The notes: generated by a model not told the origin, from the sequence alone. 7,728 bases of DNA from DASQDT01 sp036380435 (GCA_036380435.1 DASVES010000076.1:1-7728); one strand, 5' to 3'; numbered from the stretch's first letter, positions 1-7,435 are shown. Numbers and translations: made by a program.

Positions 1-309
1 GCCGCCGGGACGGTCAATTTCGTCGTCACCGAGGACAACGGGCAGCAGACGATGGGCACCTTCGCGCTGGGCGCGAGTGGCGAGAACTTCTTCACCATCA
101 CGGCCATCAACATGCAGCGGATCCAAAGCGTCTTCTTCACGACCGACGTGGCGATGACGGTGACGAACGTTGACGACGTGGCGCAGGTGCGCATCGGCGG
201 CGCGCAGGTGGCGGCGGTCCCGGAGCCGACGACGATGCTTTTGCTGGGGACGGGGCTGGCGGGCATCGCCGCCAAGGTGCGCCGCAGGCGGCGGGCCAGC
301 TCTGAATGA
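1..309 (+). CDS. PEP-CTERM sorting-domain protein, C-terminal part (5' end outside window)
   Basis: Reading frame 1 is open from the first base, so the gene begins upstream; 102 residues and the TGA stop are visible. The last 30 residues form a PEP-CTERM sorting signal: V-P-E-P (PEP at visible residues 74-76), a hydrophobic membrane segment (TTMLLLGTGLAGIAA), then an arginine cluster (KVRRRRR) and a short tail. In this family the signal sends the protein through the inner membrane to an exosortase-type (EpsH/XrtA) processing system, usually in bacteria making exopolysaccharide. The preceding ~70 residues are rich in V, T, F and small residues, like a beta-rich exported domain such as those of other PEP-CTERM proteins, but I do not recognise the fold. 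No exosortase gene is in the window. The ATG at 52 is internal, not the true start. Confidence 0.9.
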   Translation, partial: AAGTVNFVVTEDNGQQTMGTFALGASGENFFTITAINMQRIQSVFFTTDVAMTVTNVDDVAQVRIGGAQVAAVPEPTTMLLLGTGLAGIAAKVRRRRRASSE

Positions 310-376
310 CTGAGACTGACGGCCGGCATATCGTTGACCCGGCAGTCCCCACTTTTGGATTGAAGGCACAAATTGG

Positions 377-384
377 AAAGGAGG
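377..384 (+). promoter_or_regulatory. Strong Shine-Dalgarno for the small ORF at 390
   Basis: AAAGGAGG is a near-perfect anti-16S match, 5 nt before the GTG at 390. It decides the start: the ATG at 306, which overlaps the TGA of the preceding gene, is in the same frame but has no such site. Confidence 0.75.
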
Positions 385-389
385 GGTCT

Positions 390-608
390 GTGGAAACGAA
401 GCCAGTTGTCTTGCCTCTGGTCGAGGACGGTTACGTATTCGGCCTGTTCGACGAAAAAGGGCGTCAGATCGCCTCGGGGTCGAGGGAGGTGTGTGAAACG
501 CTGTATTACCTGATCACCTCCTCCTCACTCATGAGGAGCCCCCCGCCGATGGCGCAGTCGCGTGTCGATCCGAGGGTGCGACGGCCCGCACACTCAACAA
601 TGGGTTGA
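390..608 (+). CDS. Small hypothetical protein, 72 aa, GTG start
   Basis: I do not recognise this protein. The GTG start is chosen because AAAGGAGG sits 5 nt upstream. An in-frame ATG at 306 overlaps the previous stop as ATGA but lacks a ribosome binding site. The first ~45 residues read like a real small globular protein (PVVLPLVEDGYVFGLFDEKG, then a stretch ending ETLYYLITSS). They alternate hydrophobic and acidic residues and have no signal peptide or membrane segment. The last ~25 residues are Arg/Pro/Ser-rich and look like translated non-coding GC-rich DNA, so an ancestral stop may have been lost or the frame shifted near 520-540. A 7-bp hairpin (521-538) lies at that junction. It probably lies in the same transcription unit as the PEP-CTERM gene, 80 nt downstream of its stop. 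Function unknown. Confidence 0.55.
   Translation: METKPVVLPLVEDGYVFGLFDEKGRQIASGSREVCETLYYLITSSSLMRSPPPMAQSRVDPRVRRPAHSTMG
521..538 (+). repeat. Perfect 7-bp hairpin inside the small ORF
   Basis: CTCCTCA (521-527) and TGAGGAG (532-538) pair around the four-base loop CTCA. No T-run follows, so it is not a typical terminator. It lies where the small protein's sequence stops looking coding. Confidence 0.5.
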
Positions 609-626
609 AATCAAGTCGGCCGTAGA

Positions 627-667
627 TGAAGGGCGGCGGGGTGACTCTAATACTCCGCCGCCCTTCA
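627..667 (+). terminator. Long GC-rich hairpin, probable terminator of the upstream unit
   Basis: TGAAGGGCGGCGG (627-639) pairs perfectly over 13 bp with CCGCCGCCCTTCA (655-667) around a 15-nt loop. It lies 18 nt after the stop of the small ORF. No T-run follows, so it may act as a 3' stabilising or factor-assisted terminator rather than a classic intrinsic one. The core GCGGCGGGG recurs in the hairpin at 1455-1514. Confidence 0.6.
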
Positions 668-810
668 ACATCACCGCACCGGGACATGCCACGCACCGGC
701 CTTTAAGCGAAACGCACAGACGAGATTCGTTATTACCTCGATATTATGATTGCGAAGGGCGAGTTTTGTTGGGTAAGCGTCGCGGTGGGCAGGTATTGTA
801 CGGTTGAGGA

Positions 811-839
811 TTGACGCCCGGCCTCGTTTTGTAAAGAAT
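811..839 (+). promoter_or_regulatory. Candidate sigma-70 promoter for the Cys/Asn-repeat gene
   Basis: TTGACG (811-816, 5 of 6 consensus) is separated by 17 nt from AAGAAT (834-839, 4 of 6). The start of transcription would be near 846, giving a leader of about 120 nt. This is a motif match only. Confidence 0.4.
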
Positions 840-950
840 AACTCCGCACATCCTCTCCTCAGTCCCCCTGAGCCTGATTAATTCCCCAGTGGTCTACATC
901 GTCACCACGTTCCCCCTTCAACGGGGCGCGCGCGCGCGGGATTCACCCTT

Positions 951-956
951 AGGAGG
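951..956 (+). promoter_or_regulatory. Shine-Dalgarno AGGAGG deciding the GTG start at 965
   Basis: AGGAGG with an 8-nt spacer precedes GTG at 965. It supports a GTG start where no ATG is available in frame before the signal peptide. Confidence 0.8.
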
Positions 957-964
957 TACAAGCA

Positions 965-1435
<471 letters not shown>

Positions 1436-1454
1436 CGTAAGGGCCGGGCACGGT

Positions 1455-1514
1455 TCTTCAGACACGAAAGCGGCGGGGTCACTTCTTGTGCCCCGCCGCT
1501 TTCGTGTCTGAAGA
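1455..1514 (+). terminator. 24-bp stem terminator between convergent genes
   Basis: Bases 1455-1478 pair perfectly with 1491-1514 (24 bp, core AAAGCGGCGGGG / CCCCGCCGCTTT). The 12-base loop region can add CAC/GTG pairs with a bulged T. On the + strand it is followed by CTTTTGG, so it most likely ends the Cys/Asn-repeat transcript. It also lies 21 nt beyond the stop of the convergent activator gene and could end that - strand transcript, although no T-run follows on that side. Confidence 0.85.
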
Positions 1515-1535
1515 CTTTTGGCTGACTCGGCGACT

Positions 1536-4500
1536 TCAGGCGCTGGCGCTCATCTCGTAGCGTTCGAGCTTGAGGTAGAGGCCGCGGCGGGTAAGGCCGA
1601 GTTCGCGGGCGGCGCGGGAGATGTTGCCGTTGTGCTTGCGCAGCGCCTCGGCGATCATGCGGCGTTCGAGTTCGGCCATCGCGTCGGCGATGGTGAGTCC
1701 CTGTGTGGAGGCGTCGGCGGCGGCGTCGGCGGCGGCCGCGCTGATGGGCGTGACGGTGGCTCCTCCGGGGGAGAGGTGCGCGGAGGTACGCATCAGCTCG
1801 GGCGAGAGATTGTCGGGCGCGATGGTGGCGCCGTCCTCGGCCCGCGCCACGACGCGCTGCATCTCGTTGCAGAGCTGGCGGACGTTGCCCGGCCAGTCCG
1901 AGACCATCAGGAGGTCTACGGCCTGCGGCGTGATCTGCACGTCGCGGCGGCCGAACTTGGCCGAGTAGTGGTTGAGATAGTAGTTGACGATGGTCGGAAT
2001 TTCGGAGCGGCGCTCGCGCAAAGGCGGCACGCGCAGGCGGATGACGTTGAGACGGTAGTAGAGGTCTTCGCGGAAACGCCCTTCGGCGACGTGGCGTTCG
2101 AGGTCGGTGTTGGTGGCGGCGATAATCCGCACGTCAACCTTGATGGGGCGCTGTTCGCCAAGCGGCTGAATCTCGCCCTCCTGTAGAAAGCGCAGGAGCT
2201 TGGGCTGCACGTCCACGGAGAGGTCGCCAATCTCGTCGAGGAAGAGCGTGCCGCCCACGGCCGTGCGGATGACGCCGGGCGAATCGGAGACCGCGCCGGT
2301 GTAGGCCCCGCGGCGGTAGCCGAACAGATAGCCTTCGGTCAGCTCCTTGGGCACGGCCGTGCAGTTGAAGGGGACGAAGACCTTCGAGCGGCGCGAGGAG
2401 AGCGCGTGGATGGCGCGCGCCACAAGCTCCTTGCCCGTGCCCGACTCGCCCGTGACGAGCACCGTCACATCAGAGGAGCGAATCTTGTGTACCTCATCGA
2501 CGAGCCGCGTCATGGCGGGGCTTGAGTGGATGAAGCCGGGCATGAGGCTCGCGCCGGTGAGCGAGTCCTGCTCGGGCGCGTCGGAGCTGGCGCGGGCGCG
2601 TGAGCGTAGGGCGCACACGTCGAGGCCGAGTTCGACGACGCGCAGGAGCGGCTCGACGGGCGCGCCGGCGATGGTGTGCGCCGCATCGCGCGGGCTAATC
2701 AGCAACATGGCCGGCGGCGCGTTCGACCCGCGCAGCATCAGCAGACGCGCCCCCGCCTCACGCGCGAAGTCCTCGCGCTCCCGGTCAGTCTTCAACTCGC
2801 CGAGCGCGGCGGCCACGGCGGCGGCCTCCTCATGCTCGTAGCCGTGGGCGTTGACGACCTTCGTCGCGCCCTCCTCGCCCGCCTCGGCGATGAGGATGCG
2901 GGAGGCGCGCGTCTCCTGCTGGACGACGGCGATCAGCTCGCGCAGCAACAGCTCGCGCGAGGCGGCGGCCTCGGCCAGTCGCAACGTGAGCAACTGCGCG
3001 GGGGCCGACGGCTCCTCCTCGTGTTGCTCCGAGACGCTGCGGCTCGCGTCGGCCAGAGCCTCCTCGGCGCGCTCCAGATCGAGTGCGGCGCCAAGCTCGC
3101 GGAAGGCGTGGGCGGCGAGGCCGTAGAACTCGGCGGCGCGCTCGGGCTGGGCGGCCGAGTAGGCGCGGCCTAAGAGAAACTTGGCGCGGGCCGCGCGGTA
3201 GCGGTCGCTGAGCATCTCGGAGATGGAGTTGGCGCGGCCGAAGTGGTGCGCGGCCAGAGTCGAGTCGTGGCGCGCAAGCGCGAGTAGGCCCGAGAGTCGT
3301 TGCATCTCGCCCGTCACGGCGATGTCGGTCGTCGTCTCTGAAGTGTCTTCCGTCACCTCGCGCAGCAGCGCCTCACACCTCTCGGCGTCGCCGCCGGCGA
3401 GACCCGCCTCGGCGAGAAGCAGCTTCGACTCGCACAGCGCCTGCCGGTCGCCGATCTTTTCGGCGAGGGCCAGCGCCTCGCGCCCCGCTTCGAGCGCAAG
3501 CTCCGTCTCACCGAGCGCCAGACGGCAGCGGCCCAGCGTACACAGAGCCTGGCGCGCGTACCACTTGTTGCCGTCCTCGGTCGAGAGGGCGACGGCCCGC
3601 TCCAGATAATCGCGCGCCTCGGCCATCCGGCCCTGCTGCATCCGCAGCTCGCCGAACGAGTCGTAGATCATCGCGGGGGGCGACTTGTCCTGTTGTAGCT
3701 GGAGGGCGAGTTCGAGCGCGCGCGCCAGACACTTCTCGGCGCGCGCCCATTCGCCGATGAGCGTGAGGTTGATGCCGAGGTTGTTGTAGCCGATGGCGGC
3801 GTTGGCCTTGTGCTCGGTGCCCTCGTAGAAGGAGACGGCTTTCTCAAGAGCGCGCACCCCGTCGTGCGGGCGCTTGAGGAACCAGAGCGCGGCGGCCATG
3901 TTGTTGTAGATACGGCCCAGCAGGTACGTGGCCGGGCGCTCGCCGACGATCTTCGCGGCCTGCTCGAAGTTCTCCAGCCCGTCCTCGAAGCTCCCCTCCT
4001 GCGTCGAAGTCAGCCCCGCGGAGAAGTAGGCTTCGGCAAGACCCCGCCAGTCGCCGGAGCGGCGGAAGTGTTCGAGCGCGCGGGTGGCGAAGTCGCGGGC
4101 GATGGAATACTCGTTGATGTGACGGTAGACGCGGGCGAGCGCCGCGTAGACCTCGCCGCGCCGCAAGTCCGAGCCGTCTTCTTCGGCCTCGCGCAACGCC
4201 ACGTTGAGCAGCGCGATGGCCTTCGGCTGGTCGCCGGTGTAGTTGTAGGACAGGCCGATCTGGACGCGCAGGCCCGAGGCCACGTCCGCGTCGAGACGCG
4301 CGCGCGCCTCCGCCGACTCATACTGCTTGACGGCTTCGAGGGCGTCGGTGTAGCGGCCCTGCATCTCCAGCGCCACCGAGAGCAGGCAGCGGGCGCGGGC
4401 CTGTAGGTTGCGGTCGCCGCGCGCCGACGAGACGGCGTGGCGCAGGCGCGACTCGGCCGCGCCCGACAGCCCGCGGTCGAGCATCTCGCGCGACTCTTCA

Positions 4501-4643
4501 AGGTCGCGTTCGAGGATGGCGCGCGAAACGGAGGCGCGCCCCTCGGCCGCGCGTCGCGCGTCGGAGAGGTTGACGACGCTCGACTCCGCGGCCGGGCGCT
4601 CCTTGCCCGACTCCGTGCCGGCTTTGCGGTCGCGTGTGTTCAT
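1536..4643 (-). CDS. Sigma-54-dependent transcriptional activator with N-terminal TPR array, 1035 aa
   Basis: This is a bacterial enhancer-binding protein that uses ATP to open promoters bound by sigma-54 RNA polymerase. Residues ~60-530 are degenerate TPR helices (for example GLAEAYFSAGLTSTQEGSFE, IGYNNLGINLTLIGEWARAE, YDSFGELRMQQGRMAEARDY), so the sensory part should bind a protein or peptide. Residues ~555-680 may be a degenerate GAF-like domain. The AAA+ domain (~703-950) is complete: Walker A GESGTGKE (732-739), a GAFTGA loop written GAYTGA (779-784), Walker B GGTLFLDEIGDL (797-808), sensor I VRIIAATNTDL, arginine-finger segment FREDLYYRLNV (857-867) and WPGNVRQL (917-924). Residues ~985-1030 are a Fis-type helix-turn-helix (ISRAARELGLTRRGLYLKL). 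There is no receiver domain, so control is not by a standard two-component phosphorelay. The ATG start lacks a Shine-Dalgarno; TAGTGT just upstream could give a leaderless mRNA. It is divergent from the permease gene; its target is unknown. Confidence 0.95.
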   Translation of the reverse strand: MNTRDRKAGTESGKERPAAESSVVNLSDARRAAEGRASVSRAILERDLEESREMLDRGLSGAAESRLRHAVSSARGDRNLQARARCLLSVALEMQGRYTDALEAVKQYESAEARARLDADVASGLRVQIGLSYNYTGDQPKAIALLNVALREAEEDGSDLRRGEVYAALARVYRHINEYSIARDFATRALEHFRRSGDWRGLAEAYFSAGLTSTQEGSFEDGLENFEQAAKIVGERPATYLLGRIYNNMAAALWFLKRPHDGVRALEKAVSFYEGTEHKANAAIGYNNLGINLTLIGEWARAEKCLARALELALQLQQDKSPPAMIYDSFGELRMQQGRMAEARDYLERAVALSTEDGNKWYARQALCTLGRCRLALGETELALEAGREALALAEKIGDRQALCESKLLLAEAGLAGGDAERCEALLREVTEDTSETTTDIAVTGEMQRLSGLLALARHDSTLAAHHFGRANSISEMLSDRYRAARAKFLLGRAYSAAQPERAAEFYGLAAHAFRELGAALDLERAEEALADASRSVSEQHEEEPSAPAQLLTLRLAEAAASRELLLRELIAVVQQETRASRILIAEAGEEGATKVVNAHGYEHEEAAAVAAALGELKTDREREDFAREAGARLLMLRGSNAPPAMLLISPRDAAHTIAGAPVEPLLRVVELGLDVCALRSRARASSDAPEQDSLTGASLMPGFIHSSPAMTRLVDEVHKIRSSDVTVLVTGESGTGKELVARAIHALSSRRSKVFVPFNCTAVPKELTEGYLFGYRRGAYTGAVSDSPGVIRTAVGGTLFLDEIGDLSVDVQPKLLRFLQEGEIQPLGEQRPIKVDVRIIAATNTDLERHVAEGRFREDLYYRLNVIRLRVPPLRERRSEIPTIVNYYLNHYSAKFGRRDVQITPQAVDLLMVSDWPGNVRQLCNEMQRVVARAEDGATIAPDNLSPELMRTSAHLSPGGATVTPISAAAADAAADASTQGLTIADAMAELERRMIAEALRKHNGNISRAARELGLTRRGLYLKLERYEMSASA

Positions 4644-4836
4644 TTACACTAAAAACAAGCTCGCTCGCACAGTGAGGCCTGGCTTGCGTACTCGTTTCGG
4701 ATACTGAGGGAAATGGCTTGATTGAAAGGCGCGGCGGCCAATGTTTATCTTCGAGTGCACCCTTCAGAACACTGCCAAAGGCCTGTAGATTCCAGACTTT
4801 AGCACACCCGTGAGCGCTCAGCAATAATAAGCTCTC

Positions 4837-5034
4837 AGCTATTGGCTCTTAGCTATCAGCCAGAAGTTGTCCGTGTCAGTCGTCCGCGGTCACTTGTCCG
4901 TTGTACGCGTCGCCCTGCTTTAGCCTTTCCGATGTCGGCGACGAATAGCCCGCCACAAACAACTGACCACTGACAATGGACGACTGACAAAGAACAGCAC
5001 TTAGCTAAAAGCTAACGGCTAACCGCCAATAGCT
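4837..5034. repeat. Foldback element of degenerate 7-bp repeats with nested inverted arms
   Basis: The element is built as nested inverted repeats. The outer arms are AGCTATTGGC (4837-4846) and GCCAATAGCT (5025-5034). The middle arms are TGTCAGTCGTCC (4874-4885) and GGACGACTGACA (4978-4989), with weaker pairing extending inwards. The inner arms are CGTCGCC (4908-4914) and GGCGACG (4937-4943). Each arm is a period-7 array: AGCTAAA, AGCTAAC, GGCTAAC from 5003; GTCNNNN units at 4875, 4882, 4889, 4896 and 4903; CTGACCA, CTGACAA, TGGACGA, CTGACAA from 4963. Its composition is much richer in AT than the flanking genes. I see no target-site duplication. It resembles the heptameric short tandem repeats known from filamentous cyanobacteria. 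A mobile (MITE-like) origin is possible but unproven. Confidence 0.8.
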
Positions 5035-5043
5035 TTTTCGGTA

Positions 5044-5072
5044 TTGTTTTCTGCGGGGCGGTTTGGTACAAA
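5044..5072 (+). promoter_or_regulatory. Candidate promoter of the permease gene
   Basis: TTGTTT (5044-5049) and TACAAA (5067-5072) are 17 nt apart, at the right edge of the foldback element. Each box is a moderate match only. The leader would be about 185 nt. Confidence 0.3.
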
Positions 5073-5113
5073 GCACACACGCCAAAAGCTCGGAAGCGTG
5101 CCGGGAAGGTACA

Positions 5114-5151
5114 GCGGGCGGCCCCGCGCATGCGCGCGCCGTAACGCCCGC
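5114..5151 (+). repeat. Leader hairpin upstream of the permease
   Basis: GCGGGCG (5114-5120) pairs with CGCCCGC (5145-5151), enclosing the 12-bp self-complementary CGCGCATGCGCG (5125-5136). It could form a stable structure in the permease leader RNA. It has none of the conserved c-di-AMP riboswitch core motifs seen near 7600, and I cannot assign it to a known class. Confidence 0.4.
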
Positions 5152-5265
5152 ACAAATTTGTCCCCGCGCCGCGTGACGCGTGAAGTCGCGCGCGCGCGCG
5201 CCGGACACGAACGTGGGTGAACTTCGCCGAGGCTGCTCTCCCGCCTCCAGTGAGGGGTATTGACG

Positions 5266-7290
5266 ATGGCCGAGACGGTAGCCGCCGCCGGGGCGCAGAC
5301 AAAGCGTCCGATGAGCGCCTGGAAACGCTGGCTCCTCGAAGGGCAAGTTAAGGAAATCGAAGGGCCGCACGAGCCGGAAGGCAAACACAAGAAGCACCCG
5401 TGGTGGCAGGTGATGTGTCTGACGGGCGTCGATTATTTCTCGACGCTCGGCTACCAGCCCGGCATCGCGGCCGTCGCCGCCGGGGCGCTCGCGCCCATCG
5501 CCACACTGGTGCTCGTCCTGCTCACGCTCTTCGGGGCGCTGCCCATGTACAAGCGCGTGGCCGAGGCCAGCCCGCACGGCGACGGCTCGATCTCGATGCT
5601 GGAGAACCTGCTCTCGCGCTGGAAGGGCAAGCTCTTCGTCCTCTGCCTGCTCGGCTTCGCCGCCACCGGCTTCATCATCACCATCACGCTCTCGGCGGCC
5701 GACGCCACCGCCCACGTCATCGAGAACCCATTCGTGCATCACCTCTTCGACGCGCAGGGGTGGAACGTCGAGAGCAAAGCCTGGCACATCGGCATCACGC
5801 TGGCGCTCGTGGCGGGGCTCGGCGGGGTCTTCCTCAAGGGCTTCAAGGAGGCCATCGGCATCGCCGTCGTCATCGTCATCGTCTACATGTTGCTCAACCT
5901 CGTCATCATCGGGGTGAGTTTCTATCACCTCGCCCTCGACCCGCAGCAGATCGTCAACTGGAAGGACAGGCTCTTCGACGCCGAGGCGGGCGGCTTCCGC
6001 GTGGGCGGGAGCACGCTGATGATGATCGGCATCTCGCTCTTCCTCTTCCCGAAACTCGCGCTCGGGCTTTCGGGCTTCGAGACGGGCGTCGTCGTCATGC
6101 CGCTCATCGAGGGCGACCCCGGCGACTCGGAGTCGAACCCGCAGGGGCGCATCCGCAACGCGAAGAAACTGCTGACGGCCGCCGCCCTCATCATGAGCGT
6201 GATGCTGATTACCAGCAGCTTCGCCACCATCACGCTCATCCCGCCCGACGAGTTTCGCCCCGCCACCGACACGACGGAGGCCGGCAAGGCGAGCGGGCGC
6301 GCGCTCGCTTATCTGGCGCACACCTATCTCGGCGGCGGCTTCGGCACCGTCTACGACATCAGCACCATCCTCATCCTGTGGTTCGCCGGCTCGTCGGCGC
6401 TCGCCGGCCTCCTCAACATCGTGCCGCGCTACCTGCCGCGCTACGGCATGGCCCCGAACTGGGCGAAGGCCACCCGCCCGCTCGTGCTCATCTTCACGGC
6501 CATCGCCTTCCTCGTCACCGTCCTCTTCAGGGCCGAGGTCGAGGCGCAGGCGGGCGCATACGCCACTGGCGTGCTCGCGCTGATGGGGTCGGCGGCCGTC
6601 GCCGTCACGCTCGCCGTGTGGCGCAAGCCCGGTCTGGCGAAGTGGGCATTCCTTTTGATCTCGCTCATCTTCGGCTACACCATCATCGTCAACGTCATCG
6701 AACAGCCGTCGGGCATCAAGATCGCCTCGCTCTTCATCGGCGCCATCATCCTCACCTCGCTCGTCTCGCGCGTGTGGCGGACGACCGAGCTGCGCGTCGA
6801 ACAGATCGAGCTTGACGAGACGGCGCGCAAGTTCATCGACGAGGTCAAGCGCTTCGGCGAGGTGCGTATCGTCGCCAACCGCTGCGACCTCGGCGACGTG
6901 GACGAGTACCGCTTCAAGGAGATGGAGAAGCGGCAGGACAACCACATCCCTTCGCGCGACCCCGTCCTCTTCTTCGAGGTCACGCCCGGCGACGCCTCGG
7001 AGTTCGCCGGCACACTCAAAATCCGCGGCGTCGATGTCGGCGGCTACCGCGTGCTGCGCGCGCAAAGCCCCGCCGTCCCCAACGCCATCGCCGCCTTCCT
7101 CCTCCACCTGCGCGACACGACGAAGACCATTCCGCACGTCTACTTCGGCTGGAGCGAGGGCAACCCGCTCATGTACCTGCTGCGCTATATCGCCTTCGGC
7201 GAGGGCGACACCGCGCCCGTCACGCGCGAGATTCTGCGGCAGGTTGAAGAAGACCCGGAGAAGCGCCCGGCCGTCCACGTCGGCGGGTGA
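5266..7290 (+). CDS. APC-superfamily permease with C-terminal soluble domain (KUP/KimA-like), 674 aa
   Basis: This is an inner-membrane secondary transporter of the amino acid-polyamine-organocation superfamily. About 12 hydrophobic segments span residues ~57-502. TM1 holds the signature GVDYFSTLGYQPG (54-66), whose glycines fit the unwound substrate-binding helix of the family, and TM6 holds GLSGFETGVVVMPL (267-280). Residues ~503-674 are a soluble cytoplasmic domain (ELRVEQIELDE, then FFEVTPGD). Proteins with this TM1 motif are usually annotated as amino acid transporters, but the large C-terminal domain is shared with potassium importers of the KUP and KimA type. Substrate is therefore either potassium or an amino acid; the c-di-AMP riboswitch downstream favours potassium, by inference. 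The ATG at 5266 is preferred because GAGGGG (5252-5257) lies 8 nt upstream; the TTG at 5260 would leave only 2 nt. Codon use matches the neighbours. No co-transcribed partner is visible. Confidence 0.85.
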   Translation: MAETVAAAGAQTKRPMSAWKRWLLEGQVKEIEGPHEPEGKHKKHPWWQVMCLTGVDYFSTLGYQPGIAAVAAGALAPIATLVLVLLTLFGALPMYKRVAEASPHGDGSISMLENLLSRWKGKLFVLCLLGFAATGFIITITLSAADATAHVIENPFVHHLFDAQGWNVESKAWHIGITLALVAGLGGVFLKGFKEAIGIAVVIVIVYMLLNLVIIGVSFYHLALDPQQIVNWKDRLFDAEAGGFRVGGSTLMMIGISLFLFPKLALGLSGFETGVVVMPLIEGDPGDSESNPQGRIRNAKKLLTAAALIMSVMLITSSFATITLIPPDEFRPATDTTEAGKASGRALAYLAHTYLGGGFGTVYDISTILILWFAGSSALAGLLNIVPRYLPRYGMAPNWAKATRPLVLIFTAIAFLVTVLFRAEVEAQAGAYATGVLALMGSAAVAVTLAVWRKPGLAKWAFLLISLIFGYTIIVNVIEQPSGIKIASLFIGAIILTSLVSRVWRTTELRVEQIELDETARKFIDEVKRFGEVRIVANRCDLGDVDEYRFKEMEKRQDNHIPSRDPVLFFEVTPGDASEFAGTLKIRGVDVGGYRVLRAQSPAVPNAIAAFLLHLRDTTKTIPHVYFGWSEGNPLMYLLRYIAFGEGDTAPVTREILRQVEEDPEKRPAVHVGG

Positions 7291-7309
7291 GCGGGATTGA
7301 CTCAATGAT

Positions 7310-7400
7310 GGCAGGCCGCTACGCACAGTACCGCGAGCGGTAGCGAGCGGGTACGACTGTGACGAGCGACTTGCCTGGCGCACGCGAGACCCGCTCGCGG
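7310..7400. repeat. Palindromic GCGAGCGG cluster downstream of the permease
   Basis: A compact set of mutually exclusive foldings starts 19 nt after the permease stop. CACAG-TACC (7324-7332) pairs with GGTA-CGA-CTGTG (7350-7361), and outer CAGGC (7312-7316) pairs with GCCTG (7373-7377). Alternatively CCGCGAGCGG (7331-7340) pairs with CCGCTCGCGG (7391-7400), or GCGAGCGGGT (7343-7352) pairs with ACCCGCTCGC (7389-7398). It looks like a REP-type extragenic palindrome. It may also end the permease transcript, since the last arm is followed by TTGTGGTTGATTT, a weak T-rich stretch. Confidence 0.5.
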
Positions 7401-7406
7401 TTGTGG

Positions 7407-7435
7407 TTGATTTCCGGTGGCGGTGGGCGTAAGAT
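7407..7435 (+). promoter_or_regulatory. Candidate promoter of the riboswitch transcript
   Basis: TTGATT (7407-7412) and TAAGAT (7430-7435) have an exact 17-nt spacer. Transcription would start near 7442, about 20 nt before the riboswitch begins. This is the only reasonable sigma-70-like pair in the gap, and its placement fits. Each box matches consensus at 4 of 6 positions. Confidence 0.5.

Larger units (their letters stand above)
609..964 (+). other. Non-coding stretch between small ORF and Cys/Asn-repeat gene
   Basis: I see no convincing gene here. The ORFs at 562-807 and 889-1071 lack a ribosome binding site and have a composition unlike their neighbours. The stretch contains a 13-bp hairpin (627-667), a relatively AT-rich patch around 725-755 with TATTATGAT but no good -35 partner, a candidate promoter (811-839), an alternating CG tract (927-938) and the Shine-Dalgarno of the next gene (951-956). 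Confidence 0.6.
4644..5265. other. Divergent intergenic region between activator and permease
   Basis: This stretch separates the activator (leftward) from the permease (rightward). I see no gene in it. From left to right it holds ~190 bp with no recognisable feature, a ~200-bp heptamer-based foldback element (4837-5034), a candidate permease promoter (5044-5072), a leader hairpin (5114-5151), a 10-bp perfect palindrome ACAAATTTGT (5152-5161, operator-like), a tandem GCGTGAC/GCGTGAA pair (5171-5184) and a (CG)7 tract (5187-5200). I found no sigma-54 -24/-12 element, so control of the permease by the neighbouring activator is not supported by a visible promoter. Confidence 0.6.

Noticed and set aside
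306..389. ATG at 306 overlapping the TGA of the PEP-CTERM gene as the start of the small ORF
   Set aside because: No ribosome binding site, and an excellent one precedes the in-frame GTG at 390; translational coupling cannot be fully excluded.
675..705. Possible sigma-54 -24/-12 promoter on the - strand (TGGCATG... TGC)
   Set aside because: The spacing between the GG and GC elements is two bases too long, and no gene lies in that direction.
1518..2186. 222-residue open frame on the + strand
   Set aside because: It is a shadow of the C-terminal AAA+/HTH part of the activator, which has intact motifs in its own frame.
5073..5265. Second c-di-AMP riboswitch in the permease leader
   Set aside because: The hallmark CAGCTAACCTCG and GGGG-GAA blocks are absent; the GCTAAC motifs near 5011 belong to the heptamer repeats.
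5400..6815. 471-residue Arg/His-rich frame within the permease
   Set aside because: It is an out-of-frame reading of the permease with no ribosome binding site and compositional noise.
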